Source: JBCDBW01 sp039182965 (GTDB lineage: Bacteria; Verrucomicrobiota; Verrucomicrobiia; Verrucomicrobiales; DEV007). Taken from it: a stretch of 64,000 nt of DNA. The position numbers and the translations under genes are program-made. Below, piece after piece: positions 7,406 through 15,937 of this stretch. How positions within the stretch are numbered: position 1 is the first letter of the stretch; each line of letters starts with the position of its first letter. The notes below the pieces were generated by a model that was not told the origin of the DNA, ran no database searches, and saw only the letters and a program-made list of their open reading frames with translations. The stretch is taken from NCBI GenBank assembly GCA_039182965.1, contig JBCDBW010000003.1:1-64000 (forward strand), in the 5' to 3' direction.

Positions 7406-8728
7406 TCAATCGAGATCAGGCGGCGCCTTGAGCTCCAGTTTGCTGTTCCCGGTGATGAGACGCACTCCTCGTGAGTCGAAGAAATAAGTCCACATCCAAT
7501 TAAATGCGACGGCAACTTTGCTTCGGAAGGAAACAAGAAAGATAACGTGCACGACCGCCCACGCAGCCCAAGCAGGAAAGCCGGCCAGCTTGACACCAAA
7601 CGCGTCCGCCACCGCTTTGTTTCGACCTAGCGTCGCCATGCTCCCCTTGTCAAAGTAGGTAAACGCTCCCCGCAGTGGCGGCGATTTTCCATCCTGTTCT
7701 GCCCGAAGCTCCGCCGCAATCAAGCGCCCCACGAAATCACCCCCCTGCATCGCTCCCTGGGCCACGCCCGGAACCGGCTCCCCCGTTTTGGCATCAATGG
7801 CCGCGGCTTGATCGCCAATGACAAAAACTTCCGGATGCCCAGGAACACTCAAATCGGAACCCACCACCACACGCCCGCGACTATCCAACTCCACACCCAA
7901 GCTCTCCCCTAGCGGAGACGCCTTTACTCCAGCCGCCCAGAATACGTTGTTGGCGGCGATAAAATCCTCGCCGCAAGTGACGCCGCCCTCCTCAACGTGG
8001 GTCACCCGCGAATTGAGTCGAATCTCCACCCCTAACTTTTCAAGCTGTCGCTTTGCCGCCTCCGAACACTGTTCAGACATTTGCGGAAGCACCCGGTCGC
8101 CGCTCTGAACAAGAATGATGCGCGCCGTCGCGGTGTCGACATGACGAAAATCCGGAGGCATTTCCTGTCGAGCAATCTCCGCCATGGCCCCTGCCAATTC
8201 ACACCCTGTGGGACCCGCGCCAACTACCACAAAGGTAAGACACGCCGCTCGCGCTTCCGGATCGTTCTCAAGCTCAGCCGCTTCAAATGCGAGAAGAAAA
8301 CGACGCCGAATCTCCGTGGAGTCTTCGATCGTCTTCAAGCCCGGAGCCAACTCCGCCCAATCGTCCCGGCCAAAATAAGAGTGCGTCGCTCCCGCCGCGA
8401 GAACAAGGTAGTCATACCGCACCCATTCCTCATCGTCCACGCGGATGCGACGATGTTGCAAATCCACTTCCTCAACGCCACCAAGAGCCACCGTGACGTT
8501 GCGTTGCCGCCGGAAAATACGCCGAATCGGCACCGCAATATCCGATGGATTCAAGGCCGCAGTCGCCACCTGGTAAAGCAACGGCTGAAAAAGATGATGA
8601 TTGCGCCGGTCAATCAAACCAACTTGCACCCGGCTGCGTGCCAGCCGCCTGGCAGTCGCTATACCACCAAAACCACCTCCAACAACGAGGACGCGAGGCA
8701 AATCCTGGATCCGGGTTGATTCGCTCAT
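7406..8728 (-). CDS. ndh: Type II NADH dehydrogenase (NDH-2)
   Basis: Non-proton-pumping NADH:quinone oxidoreductase, 440 residues. The N-terminal FAD dinucleotide-binding loop is GGGFGG (17-22), with LIDRRNHHLFQPLLYQVA following, highly typical of NDH-2. A second Rossmann motif, VVVGAGPTGCELAG, binds NADH. GDQAA with a downstream VAQGAMQGG is the conserved FAD C-terminal site. The last 60 residues contain hydrophobic helices (AAWAVVHVIFLVSF) expected to anchor the protein at the membrane. It is the last gene of a probable SDR-glucosidase-NDH operon on the minus strand. Confidence 0.9.
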   Translation of the reverse strand: MSESTRIQDLPRVLVVGGGFGGIATARRLARSRVQVGLIDRRNHHLFQPLLYQVATAALNPSDIAVPIRRIFRRQRNVTVALGGVEEVDLQHRRIRVDDEEWVRYDYLVLAAGATHSYFGRDDWAELAPGLKTIEDSTEIRRRFLLAFEAAELENDPEARAACLTFVVVGAGPTGCELAGAMAEIARQEMPPDFRHVDTATARIILVQSGDRVLPQMSEQCSEAAKRQLEKLGVEIRLNSRVTHVEEGGVTCGEDFIAANNVFWAAGVKASPLGESLGVELDSRGRVVVGSDLSVPGHPEVFVIGDQAAAIDAKTGEPVPGVAQGAMQGGDFVGRLIAAELRAEQDGKSPPLRGAFTYFDKGSMATLGRNKAVADAFGVKLAGFPAWAAWAVVHVIFLVSFRSKVAVAFNWMWTYFFDSRGVRLITGNSKLELKAPPDLD

Positions 8729-8773
8729 TCGAAAAAAGCACGATCAGAAAGCTGACCACGCACACGTTTTCAT

Positions 8774-11446
8774 TCACTTTCGATGCCCGGCTCGTTTCGT
8801 CAATGTCCGTGCCACCAAAGCCGTCCAACCAGTCTGGTGCGTCGCGCCCAAGCCACGTCCCGTCTCACCATGAAAATACTCGTGGAATAGCAAAAGATCC
8901 TTCCAATAAGGGTCTTCCGTGTATCGTCGCTCTTCCCCGTGGCAAGGCCTGCCCCCATCTTTCCCGCTAAGAAAGAGCGAGTTGAGGCGACGGCCGATCT
9001 CCATTGCCGCCTCTTCCAGCGTCGCCTGACAACCCGATCCTGTGGGAAGTTCCACAAGAAAATCATCCCCATAAAAGTGGTGATAGCGAAGGAGGGCTTC
9101 GATCAGGAGGTAATTCATGGGCCACCAGATCGGACCACGCCAGTTCGAGTTCCCCCCGAACATATACGAGTCACTCTCCCCCGGGACGTAAGCAACACGC
9201 AAATCCTTCCCGTTCACCTGCAGTTCGGCAGGATGCGCATCATGATACTTGGAAAGAGAGCGAATGCCGTAGGGCGACAGAAATTCCTCCTCATCCAGCA
9301 GATACCGTAACACCCGCTGCAACCGATCCCGCGACGGCAGAGCAAGCAGCCGATGCCCACCTGAATACCCCCCCTTATTCCCCTTCGCGCAAAAGCCAAT
9401 AAGCCCCGCAAGGTCAGAACGATGCTTGATAAACCACTGAAAGCGCCGGTAAAAGCCAGGCAATGCTTTGAGCTTATCCTCTTCCAAAACCTCCACCGCT
9501 ACTAAGGGAAGCAAGCCCACCAGAGAACGCGTGCGCAGAAGCGTGCCCTGCCCATCGCGAGTGTGGAGCCGATCATAATAAAAACCGTCCGCCTCATCCC
9601 AGAGACCGGTGCCGTCCACATAATTCATCGCATCCACGATCTGGATAAAGTGCTCGAAAAATTTCGAGGCCATGTCCTCATACGCAGGATTTTCAGGGGC
9701 AAGTTCGAGCGCAATAGAGAGCATCGTCCCCGCGTAGAAAGCCATCCACCCCGTCGCATCCGCCTGGTGCAGCTCATATCCACCCGGCAATTTCATGGAC
9801 CGATCAAAAAGCCCAATATTGTCGAGACCCAAAAACCCCCCGGTAAAAAGCCCGTTCCCTTGGATGTCTTTCCGATTCACCCACCACGTGAAGTTGAGAA
9901 GCAACTTCTGGAAAGCACTCTCAAGAAAAACGCGATCACGGTGCCCTCGCTCTCCGGTGATCTTGTATACCCGCCAAACTGCCCAGGCATGCACCGGAGG
10001 ATTCACGTCTCCGAATTTGAATTCGTAAGCCGGGATTTGACCATTCGGATGAAGATACCATTCCCGCAATAAGACCAGGAGCTGTTGCTTTGCAAAGGTC
10101 CGGTCAAAATCAGCGTAAGGGACCATGTGAAACGCCAGATCCCAAGCCGCAAACCAAGGATACTCCCACTTGTCAGGCATGGAGAGAATGTCCCGGCTGT
10201 AGATATGCGTCCATTCCACATTCCGCCCCTGCCGCCGCTCCGGAGGCGGGGGGGGCTCGCTGGGATCCCCCTCCAACCAATCCTCCACTATGTAATGATA
10301 GAACTGCTTGGTCCACATGAGACCCGCATTGGCCTGACGAATCACTTCTGTCTCTTCTGCGGTCGCCTGCTCCGGAATATGCTCTGCATCAAAGATGCGC
10401 GCTTCGTCGATGCGAGCCTGAAAAATCTCATCGAACGCCGCAAAAGCCGGACGACCATCGTCCTGATCCACCCGCGTAAGCCGCAAACGCAACTTGGCAG
10501 AAGCCCCGGACGCCAATCCTATGCAACGATGCACTGCCGCCTTGGTGCCGCGCCCCTTCGGATTCACCGCCGCCGTGTCGCCATCGATCAAAAAGCGATG
10601 AAAGGCATCCTTCACGTAAGGCGTCGGATTAGGGGCATCGTAAAGGGCTTTCACATTCGTCTCGTTCTCCGTGAAGAGCCAGGTCACTTCATCAGCTCCC
10701 GGGTCCGGCTCCACATCAAAGTGAAAAGACTCCAAAGTCTCGTGATGAGTCCGCAAACGAGTCGGCCCAATTTGTTCGATTGAGGGCTTGAGAGTACAAC
10801 CCTCGTGACGACAGCCCCAACTCCACGTGTTGCGAAACCATAAGGTGGGCAAAACGTGCAAAACCGCCGCCTCGGAACCACGATTGAAAATTTCAATGCG
10901 AATGAGAATGTCGTCGGCGCCCCCCTTGGCATATTCGGCAAACACATCGAAATAGCGCTGCTCATCAAAGATCCCGGTATCCGAGAGCTCAAACTCAAGA
11001 TCTTGAAGCCCTCGCCGGGCGTTCTCGTTCACCAGCTCCTGATACGGGTACGGGCGCTGGGGATACTTATAAAGGGCGCGCGCATAAGAATGGGTCGGCG
11101 TCGAATCCAGGTAATAGTAACACTCCTTGACGTCCTCTCCATGATTGCCCTGCGGTCCCGTCAAACCAAACAAACGTTCCTTAAGAATCGTATCCTGCTC
11201 GTTCCAAAGCGCCAAAGCAAAGCACAGCCGACACTGTCGATCCGTCCAGCCAAGCAAACCGTCTTCACCCCAGCGATACGCGCGGCTCCGCGCGTGCGCG
11301 TGAGGAAAACTCCGCCAGCTGTCCCCGTCCGCCGAGTAATCCTCCCGAACCGTGGCCCACTGTCGCTCGGAAAGATAAGGGCCCCAGCGCTTCCAATTCT
11401 GCTCTCGTCGGACTTCTTCTTCGAGTCGCTGCTGCTCCGCGTTCAT
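8774..11446 (-). CDS. GH63-like glucosidase
   Basis: Large 890-residue protein of the group usually annotated as glucosidase or MGH1-like glycoside hydrolase, related to GH63. The N-terminal segment (YLSERQWATVREDYSADGDSW, near 25-45) and a beta-rich part to about residue 330 precede an (alpha/alpha)6 domain, with WDLAFHMVPYADFD, GLFTGGFLGLDNIGLFDRS and NYLLIEALLRYHHFYG. In such enzymes an Asp of the first and a Glu or Asp near the C-terminus act as catalytic acids. No signal peptide is seen, so it acts in the cytoplasm. The substrate is probably an alpha-glucoside or glucosylglycerate-type solute. The upstream SDR gene is 32 bases away, consistent with an operon. Confidence 0.78.
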   Translation of the reverse strand: MNAEQQRLEEEVRREQNWKRWGPYLSERQWATVREDYSADGDSWRSFPHAHARSRAYRWGEDGLLGWTDRQCRLCFALALWNEQDTILKERLFGLTGPQGNHGEDVKECYYYLDSTPTHSYARALYKYPQRPYPYQELVNENARRGLQDLEFELSDTGIFDEQRYFDVFAEYAKGGADDILIRIEIFNRGSEAAVLHVLPTLWFRNTWSWGCRHEGCTLKPSIEQIGPTRLRTHHETLESFHFDVEPDPGADEVTWLFTENETNVKALYDAPNPTPYVKDAFHRFLIDGDTAAVNPKGRGTKAAVHRCIGLASGASAKLRLRLTRVDQDDGRPAFAAFDEIFQARIDEARIFDAEHIPEQATAEETEVIRQANAGLMWTKQFYHYIVEDWLEGDPSEPPPPPERRQGRNVEWTHIYSRDILSMPDKWEYPWFAAWDLAFHMVPYADFDRTFAKQQLLVLLREWYLHPNGQIPAYEFKFGDVNPPVHAWAVWRVYKITGERGHRDRVFLESAFQKLLLNFTWWVNRKDIQGNGLFTGGFLGLDNIGLFDRSMKLPGGYELHQADATGWMAFYAGTMLSIALELAPENPAYEDMASKFFEHFIQIVDAMNYVDGTGLWDEADGFYYDRLHTRDGQGTLLRTRSLVGLLPLVAVEVLEEDKLKALPGFYRRFQWFIKHRSDLAGLIGFCAKGNKGGYSGGHRLLALPSRDRLQRVLRYLLDEEEFLSPYGIRSLSKYHDAHPAELQVNGKDLRVAYVPGESDSYMFGGNSNWRGPIWWPMNYLLIEALLRYHHFYGDDFLVELPTGSGCQATLEEAAMEIGRRLNSLFLSGKDGGRPCHGEERRYTEDPYWKDLLLFHEYFHGETGRGLGATHQTGWTALVARTLTKRAGHRK

Positions 11447-11478
11447 TCTTAAGAGACAAGCGTCCCCATGCGAATCAG

Positions 11479-12354
11479 TCAGCCCCCCGTCTCAAACCCG
11501 GGATACAAGGTCATTCCACCGTCTATAAACAGTGTATGACCATGGACATAATCAGAGTCGTCGGAGGCCAACCACACAGCTGCCCGTCCGATTTCATCCG
11601 GCTCACCAATCCGCTTATAAGGGATCAAGTCCAGCAGAGCATCGTAAGCTGCTTTCGTCGACCACGAATCGGCGTTGATTGCGGTCCGAATCGCCCCCGG
11701 CGCAATGCTGTTCACCCGAATCCGATGCGGGGCAACCTCCTGCGCGACGCTCTTCATCAAAAGCATAATCCCACCTTTCGAAGCAGCATAATTGACGTGG
11801 CCAGCCCAAGGGATAACCTCGTGTACCGAACTGATACAGATGATCTTACCCGCAGCACAAGAAATCTCGGGACGAACGCCACTTCGCTTGAAAACCCGCA
11901 CCGCCTCGCGAGCACAAAGAAATTGCCCCGTCAAATTGACGTCCAGCACGCGCTGCCATTGCGAAAGCGTCAGCTCATCAAAGGGTGCATCGATCTGAAT
12001 GCCGGCATTGTTGACCAGAATATCTAGTCCGCCAAAGGTATCAAGAACCGCCTCAAACAGGGCGGCCACCTCATCTTCGCGAGATACGTCCGCTCTCACC
12101 GCAACAAGCCGAGGCCCACAACGCTGCCCCGCTTGCACCACCGCCTGAGCCTTCTCCGTGCGCCCCACATAGTTAACCACCACGTTCGCTCCCGCATGCG
12201 CCAGCGCCGTCGCGATGGCGGCCCCAATTCCCGAACTCCCTCCCGTCACAAGCGCAGTCTGCCCTGAAAGCATCTTGCGCACAGGACATGCCGGAGCAAC
12301 CGGCTCTGGCCATTTCAAGGGAGCGTCATCAACAGATTTCGATTGGTCGGTCAT
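11479..12354 (-). CDS. SDR-family oxidoreductase (glucose dehydrogenase-like)
   Basis: Classical short-chain dehydrogenase of 291 residues. It has the cofactor loop TGGSSGIG, the NNAGIQ stabilising motif, a catalytic Ser in CISSVHE and YAASKGG carrying Tyr and Lys. A 25-residue N-terminal extension before MLSGQTALVTGG is like that of YhdF/glucose-1-dehydrogenase subtypes. The substrate cannot be read from sequence. Pairing with a glucosidase and NDH-2 would fit oxidation of a released sugar, with NADH passed to the quinone pool, but that is inference. Confidence 0.82.
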   Translation of the reverse strand: MTDQSKSVDDAPLKWPEPVAPACPVRKMLSGQTALVTGGSSGIGAAIATALAHAGANVVVNYVGRTEKAQAVVQAGQRCGPRLVAVRADVSREDEVAALFEAVLDTFGGLDILVNNAGIQIDAPFDELTLSQWQRVLDVNLTGQFLCAREAVRVFKRSGVRPEISCAAGKIICISSVHEVIPWAGHVNYAASKGGIMLLMKSVAQEVAPHRIRVNSIAPGAIRTAINADSWSTKAAYDALLDLIPYKRIGEPDEIGRAAVWLASDDSDYVHGHTLFIDGGMTLYPGFETGG

Positions 12355-12788
12355 GCGTGCGAGCTCAGCGATGAGAGGTTCGCTTAAAGACTCCTATCAT
12401 GAGTGAACACCACCGCCCCGGGACTTTCTGGTAGGTGACGATTTCGACACGTCTGAAGCAACAAAAGGGCACTATCCTCTCCGCAAAGAACGGCCGAACA
12501 GATTCATACAATTCGTTAAGTGCCAGCCCACTCAACCGCTGCTAAGCAAGCCGAAAACTCGCCACCCATTCCACGAGTCGCTTCAAACCGCGCATATCGC
12601 TCTCGCTTACTCGGGGTTGCCTGCGAACCAAAAAGACACGAGGCACGCCAACGATTAGAATAGACCGAAGCAGTGCTCAGTGGCTAAAAAAACGACGATT
12701 TCTGAACAACTCCGACGACGAATCCGACGCCAATGGCGACACGACCCTCTCGCGCATGCGGCCTCAACATCCTAAAGAGCTCGTGGTA
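12355..12788. other. Gene-free interval
   Basis: About 430 bases with no convincing reading frame on either strand and no tRNA-like or repeat structure that I could see. It lies between the start of the SDR gene and the end of the TRIC-like gene, so it should contain the SDR-operon promoter. Confidence 0.5.
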
Positions 12789-13481
12789 TCACTTTCCGCT
12801 GTCCGGCTTTCCGGTGATGCCCATTGTAACGCGATGGATGCCAAAGTGAACCACTAGTAGCCGGATTAAAAACGTTGCGGCGAGGGTCGCAAGCGTAACC
12901 GTTTGCACATAAGAGAGGTTGATGCTGGAGGTCCGCCCAACCAGAAGAAGCGTGTAAGCAAGGCCACCCACAAGCGCGATCTCCGGGTATACCGAACCTT
13001 TGAGAGTGGAGATGTCGGAACGCGCACGTAAGATATCACGAAGAATGCCTCCCCCAGCTCCGGTCAAACAGGCCATAAATGGGCCCCAGAGCCAGATGGG
13101 ATCACATCGTTCGTCGATCGCAACCATCACACCGATGACCGTAAACGAGGAAAGCCCAATGGCGTCGGTAACCTGAAAAAGGCCGTCAGCAGAAAACCAA
13201 CGCACCCACCGCCCACGACGAGGTTCGGCAACCTGCTTCTTCATGAGGTCGGCAATCCGAAAAAACACGTATCCACAGACCACCGTCGCGATGACAACGA
13301 ACACGGGAGCCGGTGAACGCAGGATGCCAATCGGTGAACGATCACTGACCACATCGCGCATAATCCCACCGCCCAAGGCGGGAAGGAAGGCGAGTACTGC
13401 GGCGCCAATGATATCGTAGTTTTCCTTTCGCGCAATCAGAACACCGGAGATCGCAAAGGCCGCCGTACCGACCATTTCCAA
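12789..13481 (-). CDS. TRIC/UPF0126-type cation channel (possible 3' half of a fusion)
   Basis: Seven-helix membrane protein of the TRIC family (UPF0126/YadS), 230 residues. The duplicated GGG motifs are clear: LPALGGGIMRDV near residue 37 and LTGAGGGILRDIL near 145. Bacterial TRIC proteins form homotrimeric monovalent-cation channels. The predicted ATG at 13481 falls inside the first helix (EMVGTAAFAISGV). If the T7 run just upstream is read as T6, the frame joins the preceding periplasmic binding protein through WFFILEMVG. The channel is therefore either the C-terminal half of a fusion protein broken by one base, or a separate slightly short gene. Confidence 0.8.
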   Translation of the reverse strand: MEMVGTAAFAISGVLIARKENYDIIGAAVLAFLPALGGGIMRDVVSDRSPIGILRSPAPVFVVIATVVCGYVFFRIADLMKKQVAEPRRGRWVRWFSADGLFQVTDAIGLSSFTVIGVMVAIDERCDPIWLWGPFMACLTGAGGGILRDILRARSDISTLKGSVYPEIALVGGLAYTLLLVGRTSSINLSYVQTVTLATLAATFLIRLLVVHFGIHRVTMGITGKPDSGK

Positions 13482-14313
13482 AATAAAAAAACCATGTCGA
13501 CCCGAGCGTAATAACCAGCAGGCTGGGAATCAATGTATGCCTGGCGAAATAGCGCAACCTGCCACTCTGCTCCAGTTCAGCAATGGCCGCATCAAAGGAT
13601 GCGACCGTCTCCGGCGATACGGTCGCTTTACTGAACATCATGCTGATCGGTGACACGTGAACTGGGCCGGACAATTCCTCGAGCTCATCGAGCACATCTT
13701 GATTCCAAGCCGCGCTGAGCCCTGCAAAACGGTCCATCAAGACAGCGTCGACTTCGCCATGCAACAGGGCTTGAAGCACTTGGGCGGTAGTCGGGTGCGT
13801 ATCAACCCAACTTGCCTCGGCAGGTTCCGCAATAAGATCAGAGACCTCCTGTCCGAAAAAAGAGCCAGCCTCCAGAGAGATCTTCCCGCCACGATCTCGG
13901 ATAGCCTTGAGCGTGTCGATGGGAGAATCCCCTTCCCAAAGCGCGCCTTCCCCCTTGCGGCAAAAAACGAAAATCGCCTCATGGCGATACGGACGCGAGA
14001 ACCACGCGTATTCTTCCCGCGCCGCTTGCCGAGTGGCACCCATCGCGAAATCAAGATTCCCTGCCTCAATTGAACGAAGGTGGCGATCCCAAACAATCTC
14101 CTGGTAGATTGGATTCAGCCCCGCCAACTCGGCAGCAGCGTTCATGACTTCGATGTCGAGTCCAGTCAGCTGGCGTCCCCCGGTGGGCAATCGCTCCTGA
14201 TATTGGTAAGGCGTCCATGTGGCCCAGCCCCCGGAAATGACCGATGCGTTCACATCGACGACACCAGCGACGACCGCAAGAGTTGCGATGCTGAGGGCGA
14301 GATACAGTTTCAC
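13342..14313 (-). CDS. Family 3 solute-binding protein running into a TRIC frame
   Basis: Periplasmic amino-acid-binding-like protein starting at GTG 14313, with a signal peptide (residues 1-24). It has the SBP family 3 features TGLDIEVMNAAAELAG, FAMGATRQAAREEYAWFS and QALLHGEVDAVLMD. The binding domain ends near residue 265 and is followed by one hydrophobic segment, LIPSLLVITLGSTWFF. The remaining 45 residues (after 13485) are unlike any domain and lie out of frame over the TRIC gene. Removing one base from the T7 run would fuse the segment directly to the TRIC channel. No ABC permease or ATPase accompanies it, which favours a channel-linked role over ABC transport. Confidence 0.75.
   Translation of the reverse strand: MKLYLALSIATLAVVAGVVDVNASVISGGWATWTPYQYQERLPTGGRQLTGLDIEVMNAAAELAGLNPIYQEIVWDRHLRSIEAGNLDFAMGATRQAAREEYAWFSRPYRHEAIFVFCRKGEGALWEGDSPIDTLKAIRDRGGKISLEAGSFFGQEVSDLIAEPAEASWVDTHPTTAQVLQALLHGEVDAVLMDRFAGLSAAWNQDVLDELEELSGPVHVSPISMMFSKATVSPETVASFDAAIAELEQSGRLRYFARHTLIPSLLVITLGSTWFFYFGNGRYGGLCDLRCSDCAKGKLRYHWRRSTRLPSRLGRWDYARCGQ
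13485..13491 (-). repeat. Homopolymer slip site between SBP and TRIC frames
   Basis: Seven A on the plus strand (T7 on the coding strand) lie exactly where the solute-binding-protein frame should pass into the TRIC frame. T6 would read STWFFILEMVGTAAF without a stop. It may be a sequencing error, a real frameshift mutation, a phase-variable tract or a programmed slip site. Confidence 0.6.
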
Positions 14314-14489
14314 GTGGCAGCGATAGTCAGGCAGGATTGATGCCCTGCTGCTGCTATTGTATGGGCACTGGTCGGACAGCTGTCACCAGCAAACTGGCAT
14401 TGCTCACCAAGAGGTGAGATCCGCGGCCAGTATGAGCTTTCCGCCAGCATTTTAATCCAATCAACCGTGCGCCTCTGTCTAACGGTCTG

Positions 14490-15758
14490 CTAGGAACGCC
14501 CTCTCCAGCCCCTTACATGATCGCTGTCGCCGGAACCGCCAAGCTCACCTGACAAACTCTTCCAAAAAGCAAAAAATCCTCGTTTCGCTTTGGGCAGAAT
14601 TCTCTCGTCCGACTCGCGCCGGCGCAACTCAAGACCGATACCATGGCGATTGAGCATCCCTCCAAGACCCGCCACCTCGTCGCCAATCGGACCAACAAAC
14701 GGCCACAACGCAATCACAGAATCAAGCCTCTCGCGCACGGCCCACTCAAACACACAGTCACCGAGTTCGCAATCCGTTCGATCATCGACCATCACATCAA
14801 TGCCAAAATGATCCGCAGCACGCCTCGCACCATCCCCCAGCGCCTCAACAAGATAGGCCTGACGCCGGTCGCTATATCCATGTTTGTCCCACAGAGTCTT
14901 GGGAGCCGTTGCCAAAGCGGCATGAACCACCTGCTCAGCCAGCGGCGAACTCTCAATAGTAAGGTCGTCCTCATGAATCCATAGACCAACACGTCCCGAG
15001 AGCAAACCCCCTTCCACGACGCCCGCACTCGGCCACCGCGCCTTCAGATCGATCTCTGCCACATGGTCGGAGACACGAAATGCTTCGACCCTTTCTAGCT
15101 GGTCAAGCCCGCCACGGTGATCCTCTAGAACAGACGGATCAAGGTATTTTTCGAGATTGCCTCGGCGCGGAAGATACGTTTTTCCCGGAGTCTGCAACCC
15201 GGCAACCCATCGCCAGGAAAGCGTATTCGAAGCGGGATCACCATCGAGAAGGTGGCGGTAAAAAAAGTCCGCCCCCAGTTCCCATGGAAGACGCTCAACG
15301 TGTATCCAATAACCGGCAAACCACATGCGCGCGTGGTTGTGTAAATACCCGGTTTCAATCAGTTCCCGGGCAAAAAAATCCATTATCTCCAGCCCGCCGC
15401 GCCCGTCCATTACTTGGGTGGCCCGTTTTATCTTCTCACCAGAAAGCTCACACACAGCCTTTCGATATCCGCGCCAAACTCCGGGCCGCATCTCGAGCCA
15501 ACCCTTCCAGTAAAGACGCCAATAAACTTCCTGAACAAACTTCTCCACGGTCGAAAACGCGAACCGCTCCCTCGCCAGCGTCGCAACTTCCTCCTCGAGA
15601 ACCAACCGGCATCGAACCGCCGGGGAAAGGCGCGAAACAAATGGATGGCCAGGCACCACGAAGTTTCGCTTCTTCACATATGATGACGCACAAGGTATCC
15701 ATTCTTCGAGAGCACGCAGCGCATCGCCGCGACAGCGTGGAAAATCAATCGTGTGCAT
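14490..15758 (-). CDS. Photolyase/cryptochrome-like protein with permuted domain order
   Basis: 422-residue protein. Residues about 40-215 match the FAD-binding C-terminal domain of photolyases: FVQEVYWRLYWKGWLEMRPGVW, HNHARMWFAGYWIH and LLDGDPASNTLSWRW, including the Asn and Asp residues that contact the isoalloxazine. The N-terminal antenna domain expected before it is missing. Residues about 240-415 form an alpha/beta-like segment (VGLWIHEDDL, a helix-strand pattern and GFFAFWKSL) that could be an antenna domain moved behind the FAD domain. The substrate (CPD, 6-4, or a blue-light signal) cannot be told. A conventional photolyase lies 3 kb away. Confidence 0.7.
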   Translation of the reverse strand: MHTIDFPRCRGDALRALEEWIPCASSYVKKRNFVVPGHPFVSRLSPAVRCRLVLEEEVATLARERFAFSTVEKFVQEVYWRLYWKGWLEMRPGVWRGYRKAVCELSGEKIKRATQVMDGRGGLEIMDFFARELIETGYLHNHARMWFAGYWIHVERLPWELGADFFYRHLLDGDPASNTLSWRWVAGLQTPGKTYLPRRGNLEKYLDPSVLEDHRGGLDQLERVEAFRVSDHVAEIDLKARWPSAGVVEGGLLSGRVGLWIHEDDLTIESSPLAEQVVHAALATAPKTLWDKHGYSDRRQAYLVEALGDGARRAADHFGIDVMVDDRTDCELGDCVFEWAVRERLDSVIALWPFVGPIGDEVAGLGGMLNRHGIGLELRRRESDERILPKAKRGFFAFWKSLSGELGGSGDSDHVRGWRGRS

Positions 15759-15937
15759 AGAGAGACTTCCAGTAAAACATTATAGATGGCCGTTACGAAC
15801 CACGACCATCTCCCGACTCATCGACTACTCGGGCCCCCCTTCTTCATCTGCGTCGCAACACAAACCCCGCTCAAACCAAACCCGACGTCCCAAGGCGTGG
15901 TCAAACTATCCTGTTCGCTTGGTCCCAATCCTTGTCC

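Noticed and set aside
12355..12788. Possible tRNA or small RNA in the gap before the TRIC gene
   Set aside because: No acceptor-stem or T-loop sequence and no conserved structure could be identified by eye.
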